Source: Chara braunii (Eukaryota; Streptophyta; Charophyceae; Charales; Characeae). Taken from it: DNA of 20,143 nucleotides. Positions 7,662-18,030 of this stretch are shown in pieces. Position numbers and translations under genes: made by a program. Each line of letters starts with the position of its first letter. The first letter of the stretch is position 1. The DNA is taken from positions 1,343,735-1,363,877 of the forward strand of contig BFEA01000053.1 of NCBI GenBank assembly GCA_003427395.1, read 5' to 3'. A model generated the notes under the pieces. It had not been told where the DNA came from. It did no database searches and saw only the letters and a program-made list of their open reading frames with translations.

Positions 7662-8815
7662 CTCAACTTTTTCCCATCCTGTTGAGCCAGCACTGCGCCA
7701 ATGCCGTATTGGCTTACGTCAGTGGTCACTATGAATGGCTTCTGAGGATCGGGAACCATGAGAACCTCATGATTCACGAGTGCATGCTTCAATCTCTTGA
7801 AAGCACCCTCATACTCATCACTCCAGTCCCACGGCGTGTCAAGTCGAGTTAGATCAGTCAAAGGAGAGGCGACTGTAGAATAGTTCTTTACGAAGTTCCT
7901 ATAGTAGCCGCACATTCCTAAGAAAGATCTGACCTCAGTGACAGTCTAAGGTCGTGGCCAGTCTCGAATACTAGCCACCTTCGCATCCTCAGGCCTAATC
8001 CCTTCCGCGGATACTTCATGACCTAAGTATAGTATCTTAGTGCGACCGAACTCACACTTCTCTAAGTTGACCTTATACTTGTGTTGTCGCAGGAGTGAGA
8101 GTACAGTCTCAACGTGCTTTGCATGCTCCTCGGCAGACTTGCTAAAGATTAGAATGTCGTCAAGGTATACCAGGACAAACTTATCTAAATGGTCATGGAA
8201 GATCCGATTCATAGCGTGCTGGAATGTACCCGGCGCATTGCAAAGACCAAAGGGCATCACTACAAGCTCATACAGACCGTATTTGATCTGAAAGGCTGTC
8301 TTGTGTTGGTCCTCAGGTCTTATTGCAATCTGATGATATCCGGATTTCAAGTCTATCTTACTATAATACTTGCATCCCTGCACCCTATCCAATATGTCGT
8401 CTATGCAAGGTAGAGGCTCTGCGTTCTTCACTGTGATGGCATTGAGGCCTCTATCGTCAATGCACATCCTCAAAGTACCCCCCTTCTTCGGTACGAATAG
8501 AACGGGTGATCCGTAAGGGGAAGTACTATGCCGAATCCATCCCTTCTCTGTCAGCTCCTTAAGCTGTCACCGAAGTTCATCTAACTCGGCGGGAGCCATC
8601 CTATATATCCTTCCCTTTGGGGTCTTACTCCCTGGAAGGATTTCTATAGCGTGGACAACTTCCCTTTCAACAATTCCTCTGGGCTCCTCGAACAGATCAG
8701 GGAACTTAGCAACGACGCGTTCTATCTCTGCGGGTGTTTTAAGGGCCTCCCCTTTCTCAGAGATATACACAAGGTACATACCCTCCTCTAGTAATTGTAG
8801 AACGCTGATGCACAC
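7662..8815 (-). pseudogene. reverse transcriptase and RNase H N-terminus, element A
   Basis: One reading frame from about 8815 to 7662, broken by TGA at 8567-8569 and TAG at 7946-7948. In order: the protease-RT linker (KFPDLFEEPRGIVER), [34 protein letters not shown], fingers and palm with [11 protein letters not shown] (catalytic Asp), [22 protein letters not shown] (the YLDD catalytic pair intact), [11 protein letters not shown], then the connection WPRP-stop-TVTEVRSFLG, and the start of RNase H with FIVTTDVSQYGIGAVL (first catalytic Asp present, usual Ala replaced by Val). The sequence ends at GKKLR where the inverted block begins. It would have copied element RNA into cDNA in cytoplasmic particles. 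Both stops could arise by C-to-T change. RT identity is certain. Confidence 0.92.
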
Positions 8816-9474
8816 AAGCAGCCATAGGTATTTATAATACTACTAGCTTTGAACTTAGTCAATCTGACAGTTCGGCCATCGGGCAACTTATGCTTGAGCA
8901 CCTTCTTATCCCAGTCAAACTGGGGCTTAGCAACTTCGAGGTAGTACATGCCTAACAACATGTCAAATGGTAAGTCGTCGCTAACCAAGAACGAAATCTT
9001 ATGATTAAGTTCTCCTCCTCCATAGGAGAAGGTACAGACTACGTCCTTGATGTAGTCTGTTACTATCATGCGCTCCTTGTTGGCCAAAGTAGATGCTACT
9101 GGTCTACTAAGGTGCCGTACCCGGTCCTGTAGGTGCAGCCTTTCCAAACAGTCGCGACTTGTGTAATTCCGCGTGGATTCGATGTCTATGAAGGCACCAC
9201 TTTTGCGGCCTCCTACATCCACTTCCACCACAAAATGTTCCCCTCTAGGACCTTTCTTGAGTGCCACCCAAGACTCGCGAGGGTCCTTGTTTGACCACTC
9301 ACCTTCTAAATCTTCTAAGGCCTCAGACACATCTAACGTACAGAGCATAGTTTGGTCTAGATGTGTCTGCGGGATGGCTAAGGAGTCGTTAGCTTTGGCC
9401 TTGTCATGAAATGGGGAGGGTATCAAGCCCACGTCATCTTGAGTAGAAGCCGCTAAAACTTCCACTGGCCTCAC
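8788..9474 (-). pseudogene. retroviral-type aspartic protease region, element A
   Basis: A 228-codon frame after gag. The N-terminal 60-100 residues are a poorly conserved linker (DVGLIPSPFHDK, ALEDLEGEW). The protease fold begins at HFVVEVDVGGRKSGAFID. The active-site motif, DSG in element B (MIDSGSTRSY), is DIE here (FIDIESTRNY), so the catalytic triad is destroyed. Later landmarks are VTDYIKDVVCTF and LVSDDLPFDMLLGMYYLE. It begins in a frame different from gag (gag stop at 9471-9473) and is followed by another frame change near 8800 into the RT frame. The gag-pol frame change could be programmed or mutational; the sequence alone cannot say. The family role is to cleave Gag and Pol during particle maturation. 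Confidence 0.85.
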
Positions 9475-11343
9475 GCGTTTCCCGAGCTAGAAGCCTGGGA
9501 ATAAGATGCCCCCATCTTTGGAGGTATCTTTTGTGTAACCTTTGCGTTCTGGCACTTGTACTGCGAGTGACCGTATTCCCCGCAGTTGATACAAGCGCCA
9601 CGTACTCGGCGGTCACGCCACACGTCTTGATCAAGACCTGCCTTCACCCATTCAGCCACTTTGGACTGATTGGAGGCGGCCTTCCCTTGACTCCTAGGTT
9701 GGCCCTTCCCTCGGCCACCTGCCTTAGTCTTGACTACCGCGACGAGGGTGCTACCCTCAGCTACCTCCTCGCCGTCAAACTCTGTATAGTCCATCAGGTC
9801 AGTGAGCTCGTCGATCTCAGTTTGAGTCCCATCGGACTCCACCATCATCAACTTAGCCCCCTTCTTCTTCCACTCCCGATGACTCTTCTTCTTTTTCGTG
9901 TTATTCTGAGTGGGTTGAGCATTGCCTAGTGTGGCCTCCAAATCTAAGGCTTTCCTAGACAATGTCTCAAATGAATGGTACTCGAGGCGTGCCTCGCTGG
10001 CCAGCAAGTTCCTGATGTTCTCAGGAAGACATCTAACAAAGGTTGTTAACAGGAACTGGTCATTATAGTTGATGCCAGGGACGAGGATCAGGCTCTCAAC
10101 GGTAGTCGTAAGCTCTCTGACTGACTTGAACTTTCGTTGGTCCAGTTTGTTAATCGCATCAGTGACTCTTTGTGCCTCTTGTGGATTATGCCATTGAGCT
10201 TCTACCATTTCCATGAACTGGTTTAACCATTTCCATGAACCGGTCTAACGTTAATGAGTTAGCCCAGTCCGCCATGCGTCGCCCGTACCCTGCCTTCACA
10301 ACTATACCATCTAGCCATTTGGCTGCCTTACCCTCGAGGTAAGATGCAACAGTCACCACTTCATCCTCAGGCAAGGTCGTCTTTGCCTTCACCCAAACCG
10401 GGACGGTCCTCAACCATGTGTTGAGTTTTTCGTCCTTTCTCTCGCCTGAAAAGGCAAGAGGCGGTTTCATTGGGGTCTTAGGATACCATTGACCCTGCGG
10501 CTGTCCAGATTGCTGAACAGTTTGTTGCGGTGGTGTAGCTCCCACCGCTGGACCCGAAGAAGAAGATGCAACAGTCTGTGCGACTGCTGCAGACGTACCG
10601 CTAGGTTGTGTACCAACTTGAACTGGAAAGGGGCCTGACATCGCCGATAACGGCAACGGCGATTGTGCTGGTGGCCTAAATCCTGGCCTTGTCAAAGCGT
10701 CCAGGATCTGGTCTAGAGTGCTCTGCATAAAGTCCAACCTGCTGTCCACGTGCGCATGCAGCGACAACATGTTGTTCCTCAACACTTTCATGGGCCCATT
10801 CATTCCAGAGTCATCCAAACCCTCTAACTCAGCTTTGTCAGCCTCTAATGTATCAAGCCTGGCTGTTCTATTTTTGATTTCCCTTTCTCTGTCGGTTGCT
10901 TGTTTCAGTTCCCTCTCTAATCTTTCACGGATCCTTTCGACCTGCTGGAGCTCCCTAAGCTCCCTCTCGCGAGGAGTCAACGGGCTGAACTGCGAGCCAG
11001 CCATTTGACTTGTAGACTGACGTGATCCTATTGAACTGGAAGTGCCCGCAGACCCTGTTGGCATTCCCAACTGGGGTCAAGACGAGGAGACAACAGAAGA
11101 TGCAGTGGAGGATGCTGTTGCAGAAGACATGGTTGTTGCCCTGGCTGCTGTTGCAGCCTGCTCCCTAGCTGCAACGTTTCCTGCCTTTCTCGATGCTGCG
11201 AGAGCACGGGCTCTGCGTTCGGCACGAATGCGTCTTTCGTCTTCCGGTTGTAGGGCCTGGAACACGTGCGGGATCCTACGTGACCTTGCACGTGTTAGTC
11301 TAGCATCGTCAACTCTCTCCTCATCGACGTCTGACCCGTTCAT
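9471..11343 (-). pseudogene. gag, element A
   Basis: About 620 codons in total. The first in-frame Met is at 11343 (MNGSDVDEERVDDAR), followed by an Arg/Ala-rich segment. An in-frame TGA at 11077-11079 interrupts it, and the same frame resumes PQLGMPTG. Next is a charged coiled coil (RERLERELKQATDREREI region, near residues 120-175), a Pro/Ser/Gln-rich spacer, then the capsid-like Ty3 gag domain (PPLAFSGERKDEKLNTWL, ASYLEGKAAKWLDG). A 22-bp tandem duplication at 10204-10247 shifts the frame, which continues as MEMVEAQWHNPQEAQ... and FVRCLPENIRNLLASEA. Near the end come a Lys-rich stretch and one zinc knuckle, CINCGEYGHSQYKC (CCHC), for RNA binding. Apart from the one stop and the duplication the frame is well preserved. 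Gag would form the particle shell. Confidence 0.88.
10204..10247 (-). repeat. 22-bp tandem duplication disrupting gag
   Basis: Two adjacent 22-base copies (10204-10225 and 10226-10247), both containing ACCATTTCCATGAAC, differ at two positions. Because 22 is not a multiple of three, gag shifts frame after FMEMV. Ignoring one copy gives a continuous frame across the junction. Confidence 0.9.
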
Positions 11344-12625
11344 GAATTAGGCAAACATTATCTGCACTAGAACCCCCTAGTGGAGTCCTACCACAGCATG
11401 TGTCTGACCGGCACCTAATTTTCGAAAAATAGTTGTGTCCGGCAGGTCCCCTACTGTGCCGATCAAGTGGCATGTCTACAACATTCACACCAGATTGTCT
11501 ACATAGTCTAGATGTACTCTGATTGGTTCACTTACAACAGCATTAGACAAAACTGGCTATGGTAGCATACAAAAGTCCTAATCTAATTCCGTCTGTGAGG
11601 TGTTAGCAGTCTGTCCACCAACTAATCAAAATACAAAAGACCATGTTGCAGATGTATGATGAGTGGGTATGGTTGTGTAATCAGTTGAGCACCAATTAGA
11701 ACCTACCCTCCCCTCAATCCAACATACCGAACAGCATTATTGAGCAGGCAGTGTCTTCGTGTGTATTTCGGCCCACCCCTGTGCCCAAGTCGTTACCGAG
11801 CAAGCCAGCCCAACCACTCTTATTTACCCTCGTACGGCGATGAGCCTTCCTGTCCATGTGATCTGGCTGATCAGGAGGAATTTATAGAGCGCCCCCATCT
11901 CTTCAGGAATTCTTTAACGTCGCAGTCAGAACGACGATCACAGCTAGATTCACAATGAACTCCCAACCAGAAATGTTTATAGACGGTCTGGTAAGCGTCT
12001 GTCATGGGCTGGCACACCCGGCAGGACTTCTATTTAGCGCAGCAAGTGCCAAAATGGACAGCAGCCATTGCATGCGTGACCTACTCCCATTGGGTTGGCA
12101 TGGTGACCGTGACCCAGTGCTTCGACCAGGGCCCTTCAGAGGCACCGCCCTTTCTCCTTCCAGATGCTTTCGGGAAGATTGTCGTCTCTCAAGGTAGCGC
12201 GCTCACGACACCTCATCAAAAGAGAGGACTCTCAAGTTGGACGGACTTCCTCACGGTAAGAAGAGATTGAGAGAGTAGATAAGGTAAGGGAACAACGTAC
12301 CTGGAGATAGCTGCCCCCAACCACAGATTTCTCACCAATTGAGCTGAGTGTGCATTTGATGACTGGTCTTGGCCTCGGTACCACTCACAACGTAATGCAG
12401 TGCCACCTCAGCCGAATGCCACATCAGCATGCTCTCATCACCAATCATACATTCCGCATGTCACCACGACATACACTGCCGTCTTAGCCTTCCGGCGCAC
12501 CCCTCTCTACCCAGGGTGTGCGCCTATATATGGCCTGACGTCACAAGTACCAACTGCGAAGAAGCATCGTCAACGCACCAAGTCTGTATAACGCCAGCGT
12601 GCCAGAGGTAAGTGGCGATCAAACC
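11344..12625 (-). other. long 5' leader of element A
   Basis: The stretch lies between the PBS and the first gag Met, 1.28 kb, unusually long for a Ty3/gypsy leader. Open frames are short, without domains, on both strands. Points seen: TTTTCGAAAAATAG near 11419, resembling the TTCGAAAAATGG units at 208 and 240; and TGACGTCA followed by TATATAT on the minus strand (12525-12543). An unrecognised insertion within the leader is possible. Confidence 0.5.
12525..12543 (-). promoter_or_regulatory. TGACGTCA plus TATATA, possible leader promoter
   Basis: On the minus strand the palindrome TGACGTCA (a bZIP/CRE-type site) is followed 4 bases later by ATATATA, pointing toward gag. Both motifs can occur by chance. 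It is noted because the pairing and orientation would suit an internal promoter. Confidence 0.25.
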
Positions 12626-12638
12626 GGCTCCGATACCA
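12626..12638 (-). promoter_or_regulatory. primer-binding site of element A
   Basis: The minus strand reads TGGTATCGGAGCC, three bases after the 5' LTR end (...TTGCA). This is the initiator-Met tRNA type with one base different from the common plant form. It fixes the inner end of the 5' LTR. Confidence 0.8.
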
Positions 12639-13230
12639 AATTGCAAGGAACATGAATATGGACGAAGCACATAAATCTAGAATGCAAAATCACATTGAAG
12701 TCCAAGTAGTCAAAGCCAGAGCAGATAGCACAATGGAACCGAGTAACCATCCAATTGAGAATGATACAGAAGAATCGTGAGTCAATGTCCATGCCCAACA
12801 GGGCAACACCAACAACATAACCCAATGTAGCTCTCTCTTATGAATGGCGCCAGGCGCCCTATCTACTCTACAGACTAAGCCTACAACTACAGCAATGAAA
12901 GCAACCAGACAACTCGACTACCAGCGAGTGATGATGTCAACACCAATGCCGACCTCCACCTCCACCAGGTACGTGTCCTCTTCACCCACACTCTTCCTTG
13001 TTACCCACACAGCGCCCTTCACCTCCGAAGAACCACCTCCGCCCTCACCTCCCCTGCGCCCTCTGCAGCCCGGCTATGGCCGCCAAACGCCTAGTGCACA
13101 GGCAGCGCCCTACCGCCTAGCGCATGCCTGCCTTGCACCCTGTCTTAGCGCAGCGCAGCAGCTCGCATTAGCGCAGCGTGCCAGCATTGCCCGCAATGGC
13201 CAAGATCCCCTGCCCACTCGCCTTGCTTGC

Positions 13231-13237
13231 CTATATG
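13231..13237 (-). promoter_or_regulatory. TATA box, 5' LTR of element A
   Basis: The minus strand reads ACATATAGGCAAG, aligning with CCATATAGGAAAG in the 3' LTR (5823-5845), about 450 bp from the LTR start. It would drive transcription toward gag. Confidence 0.5.
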
Positions 13238-13585
13238 TCAGTGCTGCGTGTGGGCGGCCTCCCTTCAGCCTGCGACCGGGCCCCAGTGGCTGAACCCAGC
13301 CCGATACAGTTGAGGCCTGGGGCAATGCAGTTGCGCCTCTTTCATCAAGGCCTGCGGCCAGATTCAGATAGTGGGCCGATTTCCCTTTGGCATTTTCGGC
13401 CACTATACCCAGCATGCATTGTCGGCCTCACATTCAAGTGCCCAGGGCCTAACTAACTCAAAGGCCCTGGGATCTCCACATTTGCAGAGATTCGAGACTC
13501 GGTGCACTCCAACCAACTAGCGTGCTGCACCTGTATGGACCCCACTCCGGGAAATGTTTGCACAAAGGGCTCTTGTTGATTTGCT

Positions 13586-13610
13586 GGCCCGCCTTCACTT
13601 AGGGCGGGCA
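13586..13610 (-). promoter_or_regulatory. conserved U3 hairpin, 5' LTR copy
   Basis: Identical over 25 bases to 6126-6150: GCCCGCC stem, TTCACTTAG loop, GGCGGGC stem, about 75-100 bp from the LTR start. Confidence 0.7.
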
Positions 13611-13684
13611 CTAGGCTTGCTGGGGCCTTAGCCCAGAACATGTACATCATGGCAAGGCCCCTTCTTGAGGGCTCAATCCTCACA

Positions 13685-14562
13685 CTTTGATCTTCAACAT
13701 CGACGGGGGATCCGACGTTGTACTTCGGGGTAGATGGTGACCCTCTCAGATGATAGGACACTAGTGTAGAGGATGCTAATTGGGTCAGGAGGACTATGTG
13801 AGAGGGGGGTGAGTTTCTTTCATCTCAAGAACCCTTCCACTCAGGTAAGTGTCGTGCCGCCAGGGTGCCCATGTGTGTGGCAATGGAATTGACTGCCTGT
13901 TGGGGTATTCTGGGTTCTTCTTCCATCCTCCATAGTCTTAATCTTGTGTGAGGTGTGTGAACTGCTTACTCACCTGACGAGTGAATGAATGGAGTATCTT
14001 GCGTGTCGTGCTATATCTTTCTACAATGCTCTGTTTATTTCATTCTGAACGGCTGTAGTCTGTAGGTTCTTTCTGGGCTAAATTTTGTTTTTCAATTCGG
14101 TAGGGGAAGAGAGTAGGTCTTTGTGGAACTCTTGCTGGTCGGGACCCAATTTTGACTCCACTGGGACCATTTGGGACTCGGAGTTCATGCTTTCGGACCA
14201 GGACACACGCTGCTGAGGGGATCTCAGTTGAGATGTTTTAACAGACTTTACCGCACAATCCGCCGCTTGACTCGCACCTTGGACACCACTCAATTCTCTC
14301 TTGCATTTACGTAGTACACTTTGAATTTGATTTGCTGTGTCCTCACGGAGTTGAGTCCGATTAGGCTTGAGAGGACCTCATACGTGGCCGGACCAGGCTT
14401 TGTGGCGGAATCAGATCTCTCTGATCTTTATTTTTTTGTTTTGACTGCTCTCCAGTCCAAATGAATTGCCGCTCCGGCTAGGAGTTCTACCTTGTCTTCT
14501 AGTTGCTTTCAAAACTGTTTTTTTCATTGGGTTCATTAAATGCCTGCGTCTACACGATCGCA

Positions 14563-14565
<3 letters not shown>
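13685..14565. other. non-coding stretch between elements A and B
   Basis: No supportable gene. Open frames are short and without domains. No gag of the kind seen in element A appears here on the plus strand. It may be host DNA, or the leader of the element interrupted by A; the CAGGTAAGTG near 13854 is a splice-donor-like word only. Confidence 0.5.

Positions 14566-14629
<64 letters not shown>
14566..14629. repeat. (GA)32 microsatellite
   Basis: Pure GA dinucleotides. A long plus-strand frame crossing it (Arg-Glu repeats) is an artefact of the repeat. Confidence 0.97.
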
Positions 14630-14633
<4 letters not shown>

Positions 14634-14868
14634 AAGCTTCTTAGTGTTGCTCTTGAGGGGGTGAGGAGAGGGAAGAGGAGTGTTCGTCCCAGAAGTGTGA
14701 GGAAACACGGACCTCTCCTGAGAGACTTATTGACTCACTTGTCCTACATCATGGCATCTGCTGCAGAATGGAAGCTGCAATGGACGTTGCCCCTGAGGCA
14801 GAAAAAGTGCAGTACTTGTTCTTCTATGAAAAAGCATTGAAGAGGGAAGTCGCCAAGCCTGGACTGAG

Positions 14869-15330
14869 ATGAAGAAACGAAGAGGACAGTTAATAATTGC
14901 AGATCTTGAAGTGAACAAAGTAAGAGTTGGAGGTATGATAGATAGTGGATCAACTCGCAGCTATATAAGTAAGAAAGGGTTGAAGAAGTTGCGTCTCGGG
15001 CTGAAGGTTAAACAGTTAGATGAACCCGTAATGAGTAAATTAACTAATAGCACTATAACTGTAATGGATAGATATGTTGAAGGGGTTAAGATATACTTCC
15101 GGCTCGAAGCAGAGGGGAAGGTGGAACGCATTCTCCACTCTCTGACTCTCTTGGTGGAAGATGATCTCCCTTTTGACATTCTTTTAGTATGGATTGGGGG
15201 GAACCTGCAGATGCGGACATAAAGTTAAGGGACCATGAGTGTTGGCTTCCAAGTCCGCAAGGTGGGAAAAAGAAAATTCGCTTGTTTCATGAATCAGGGA
15301 AAGAAAGCAGCTTGGCTCATTGTTGTATGA
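14869..15330 (+). pseudogene. aspartic protease region, element B
   Basis: Begins MKKRRGQLIIADLEVN and carries an intact active site, GGMIDSGSTRSYISKKG (DSG). Then come VMDRYVEGVKIYFRL and the C-terminal landmark VEDDLPFDILLV. At about 15187 one base appears to be missing: the expected ILLG-MDWG reads through only in the next frame, which continues MDWGEPADADIKLRDHECW to about 15330. The Met at 14869 is simply the first in the frame; the original protein probably began further upstream within Gag-Pol. The intact DSG contrasts with the damaged motif in element A. The role is polyprotein processing. Confidence 0.85.
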
Positions 15331-16590
15331 GTGCCCCCGCGTTTCGCTCGTCATGTAAAGAAGTACAATCTGTATGATCAAGTGTTTGTTTTATATGTCC
15401 GCCCAGTGAAAGAGGGTGAAGTTAAGGAAGAGGTTGAACCCTCAGAAGTTGAAAAGATTTTGAAAGAATCCGAAGATGTGGCAGAGGCCCCAAGCGGTGT
15501 AGTTGAAAGACCTATCAAACATCGCATTGATATCATTCCAGGACGTCAAATTCCTAAGGGGCTTTATCTATAGGATGTCACCAAAAGAGTTGGATGAACT
15601 GCGAACCCAGCTTGATGAATTGCTGGAAAACGGGTGGGTAAGACCTAGCTCCTTGCCCTATGGTGCGCCTGTGCTATTCGTACCGAAGAAAGATGGCGGG
15701 GTACGTATGTGTTTAGAATATAGAAGACTTAATGAAATCACTGTAAAGAATGCTGAGCCATTACCGAGGATTGACGATCTTTTGGATAGAGTTCAGGGTT
15801 GCAAGTACTTCACTAAGATTGATCTGAAGTCTGGCTACCATCAGATTGAGGTAGAGCCAAAGGACCAATACAAGACCGCCTTTCGAACAAGGTACGGGCA
15901 CTATGAGTTCGTGGTGTTGCCCTTTGGTCTTACTATGCACTTGCAACCTTCCAAAGAACAATGAATGAGCTTTTTCCTGAATGGCTTGACAAATTTGTTG
16001 TCGTTTATCTCGATGATATTTTGATTTTTAGTAAGAATTTGAATGAACATTGCGAGCACCTTCGACTTGTGCTAAATAAATTGCGTGAAGCAAAATTGAA
16101 GTTAAACCCGAAGAAGTGTGACTGGGCTAAGCGTCAAGTTTTGTATTTAGGGCATGTGCTTGACGGTGATGGAATCAGACCGGAAGATACGAAAATTGCG
16201 GCAATACGTGATTGGCCTAAACCCCGCACTTTGACTAAGTTGCGGTCGTTCCTTGGGCTAGCCAACTATTATTGGAAGTTCGTTAAACACTTCACGATAA
16301 TTGTTGCGCCCCTTCGCAGATTGCTTAAGAAAGAAACAATTTGGAAGTGGGATTCAGATTGCACAACTTCATTTAAATGCCTAAAGAAATATGTGATTAA
16401 CTATCCGGTTTTGAAGGTTGTTGATCCTTCGTTGCCCTTTGTTGTCACAACTGACGCCAGTCAGTACGGGATAGGCACTGTACTCCAACAAGATGGGAAT
16501 GGATACAGGCCTGTAGAGTTTATGTCCCGACGACTGCCTAACGAGAAGGTCGCCGCTTCTACGTACGAGAGAGAGTTGTATGCTCTTTGA
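15331..16590 (+). pseudogene. reverse transcriptase and RNase H N-terminal part, element B
   Basis: Three frames joined by small shifts. 15331-15560: linker, [33 protein letters not shown]. From about 15560: [52 protein letters not shown] (catalytic Asp). A single-base deletion near 15933 (after PFGLT) moves to the frame with [19 protein letters not shown] (YLDD intact), YLGHVLDGDGIRPED, RSFLGLANYYWKF, and RNase H VVTTDASQYGIGTVL (catalytic Asp). It ends at TGA 16588-16590 (TYERELYAL-stop-EALDHWRH), where the neighbouring sequence shows the frame simply continues. Function in life: cDNA synthesis and RNA removal. Confidence 0.93.
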
Positions 16591-18030
16591 GAAGCTCTAG
16601 ATCACTGGCGACACTATCTCTTAGGACGCCACTTCAAGGTGTACTCAGATCATGAGACACTTCGCTGGCTTAAAACGCAGGCCCGGATGACACCTAAGTT
16701 GACTAGGTGGGCCGCTGAGATTGATCAGTATGATTTCGAGCTAAAGCCAGTCAAGGGTAAGTATAACGTTGTTGCTGACGCGCTAAGTCGAAGATCTGAT
16801 TTCTTCGGTGCCATTGTAACATGTCTAGACGTGGGCACCGATCTGCAAGAGAAAATTAGAAGTGCGTATTCGACAGATCCTGTCTATGACGCTATGATTA
16901 AACGTGTACAAGAAGCGCCACAAGAGTTTCCTAACTATCGTATAACACAGGGACTGTTGTTCGAAAAAACGGATGTGCACGATAGGCTTTGTATTCCAAA
17001 TGTGGAAGAGATCAAAAGTTTGATCTTGGGGGAGTGTCACGACACCGAGGGCCATTTTGGGTGGAAAAAGACTTATGCGAATCTTTTGCGTTCCTATACT
17101 TGGCCTCGTATGAAACCCGATTGCATTGTGTATGTGCAAGGTTGTAAAGTGTGCCAAAGAAATAAGAGCACCACTCAACCTCCCCTTGGTCTACTGAAGC
17201 CTTTGCCAATCCCAACAGGTCCAGAAGACTCTGTGTCCATTGACTTTATGGACACCAAGGTGAAAACCAGGAATGGAAAAACGCAAGTCATGGTCATTGT
17301 TGACATATTTAGTAAATATGCTGTATTCGCAGCCTTGCCAGCGGAAGCAAAAACGGAATTAGTAATTCGGGAATTCTTTAACCATTGGGTGAAAGATTAT
17401 GGGCATCCCTTAACGATTGTGAGTGACAGAGATTTACGGTTCACGAGTGAACAATGGCAGCAACTAATGAACGTCTATGACTCTAAGTTGACTATGTCAT
17501 TAGGTAGGCACCCTGAGACAAACCGCCAGACTGAGCAAATGAACAAGATTCTGCAACAAATGTTGCATATGTACATACGTCCCGACCAGGTTGACTGGGA
17601 CAAACATTTGCCCAAAGTCGCTAGTGCCTATAACAACTTTGTTCACCTATGTACATGCAAGACTCCGATGGAGCTGCATTTGGGATGGCGACCACGTAGG
17701 CACATTGATCGCCTGAATCCGGACCAAGTACATAAGCTTCCACTAGGAACAAGTGAATTCGCGATACAGTATCAGAAGGATATTGAGAAAGTGAAGGAAA
17801 ATATAGTGAAGGCACAACATTAGATGATAGAACAGGCAAATAAACACAGAAGACCTTCTCAATTTGCTGTAGGTGATTTGGTATGGGTTAAGTCTAAAGA
17901 GTTTGTTCCTGAAGAAAACATCTTTCAGAAGTTACTACCCGCCTACAGAGGACCTTGGCAAGTTCTTGACGTGATTGGAGATGTGGATGGACCTTCCTAT
18001 GTGATTGAGATTCCTCTACATTTGCAACGT
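16591..18030 (+). pseudogene. RNase H end and integrase, element B
   Basis: The same frame as the preceding segment. It has the end of RNase H (VYSDHETLRWLK, VVADALSRRSD), then the integrase zinc domain with intact HHCC (GECHDTEGHFGWKKT ... GCKVCQRNK), and the catalytic core with all three acids: SIDFMDTKV (Asp), IVSDRDLRF (Asp) and GRHPETNRQTEQMN (Glu). A helix region LPKVASAYNNFVH follows, then TAG at 17821-17823, then the C-terminal DNA-binding domain HRRPSQFAVGDLVWVKSKEF and GPWQVLDVIGD. A one-base shift near 18030 leads to the YPVFHASKLLP tail. Integrase would insert the cDNA in the nucleus. Of element A and B, only B retains a complete catalytic core. Confidence 0.93.

Larger units (their letters stand above)
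5210..13684 (-). mobile_element. element A: rearranged Ty3/gypsy chromovirus
   Basis: An 8.5-kb LTR retrotransposon on the minus strand. In its own 5'-3' order it has: 5' LTR (13684-12642), PBS, 1.28-kb leader, gag, protease, RT and RNase H. Next comes an inverted block (6771-7661), then the integrase C-terminus, chromodomain, polypurine tract and 3' LTR (6191-5210). The pol order PR-RT-RH-IN with a chromodomain defines a Ty3/gypsy chromovirus. Five-base flanks (TCAGT left, CTTTG right) do not match, so no target-site duplication survives. The LTRs are far more diverged than the coding region suggests, so the two halves may come from different copies. It cannot be autonomous. Confidence 0.85.
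12642..13684 (-). repeat. 5' LTR of element A
   Basis: 1043 bp with plus-strand ends TGCAAGG...CTCACA, matching the ends of 5210-6191. Shared anchors: AGAATGCA..TCACATTGAAG near the left end, a CCAGGTACGTG-like segment near 12970, the TATA area at 13231, the hairpin at 13586-13610, and AGGCCCCTT...ATCCTC at the right end. The middle is rich in GCGCAGC words (13143-13175). Open frames here are compositional. Its inner end abuts the PBS. Confidence 0.8.

Noticed and set aside
14466-14840. 124-codon frame with long Arg-Glu repeat as a coiled-coil protein
   Set aside because: The repeat is the translated (GA)n microsatellite and the flanks show no domain.
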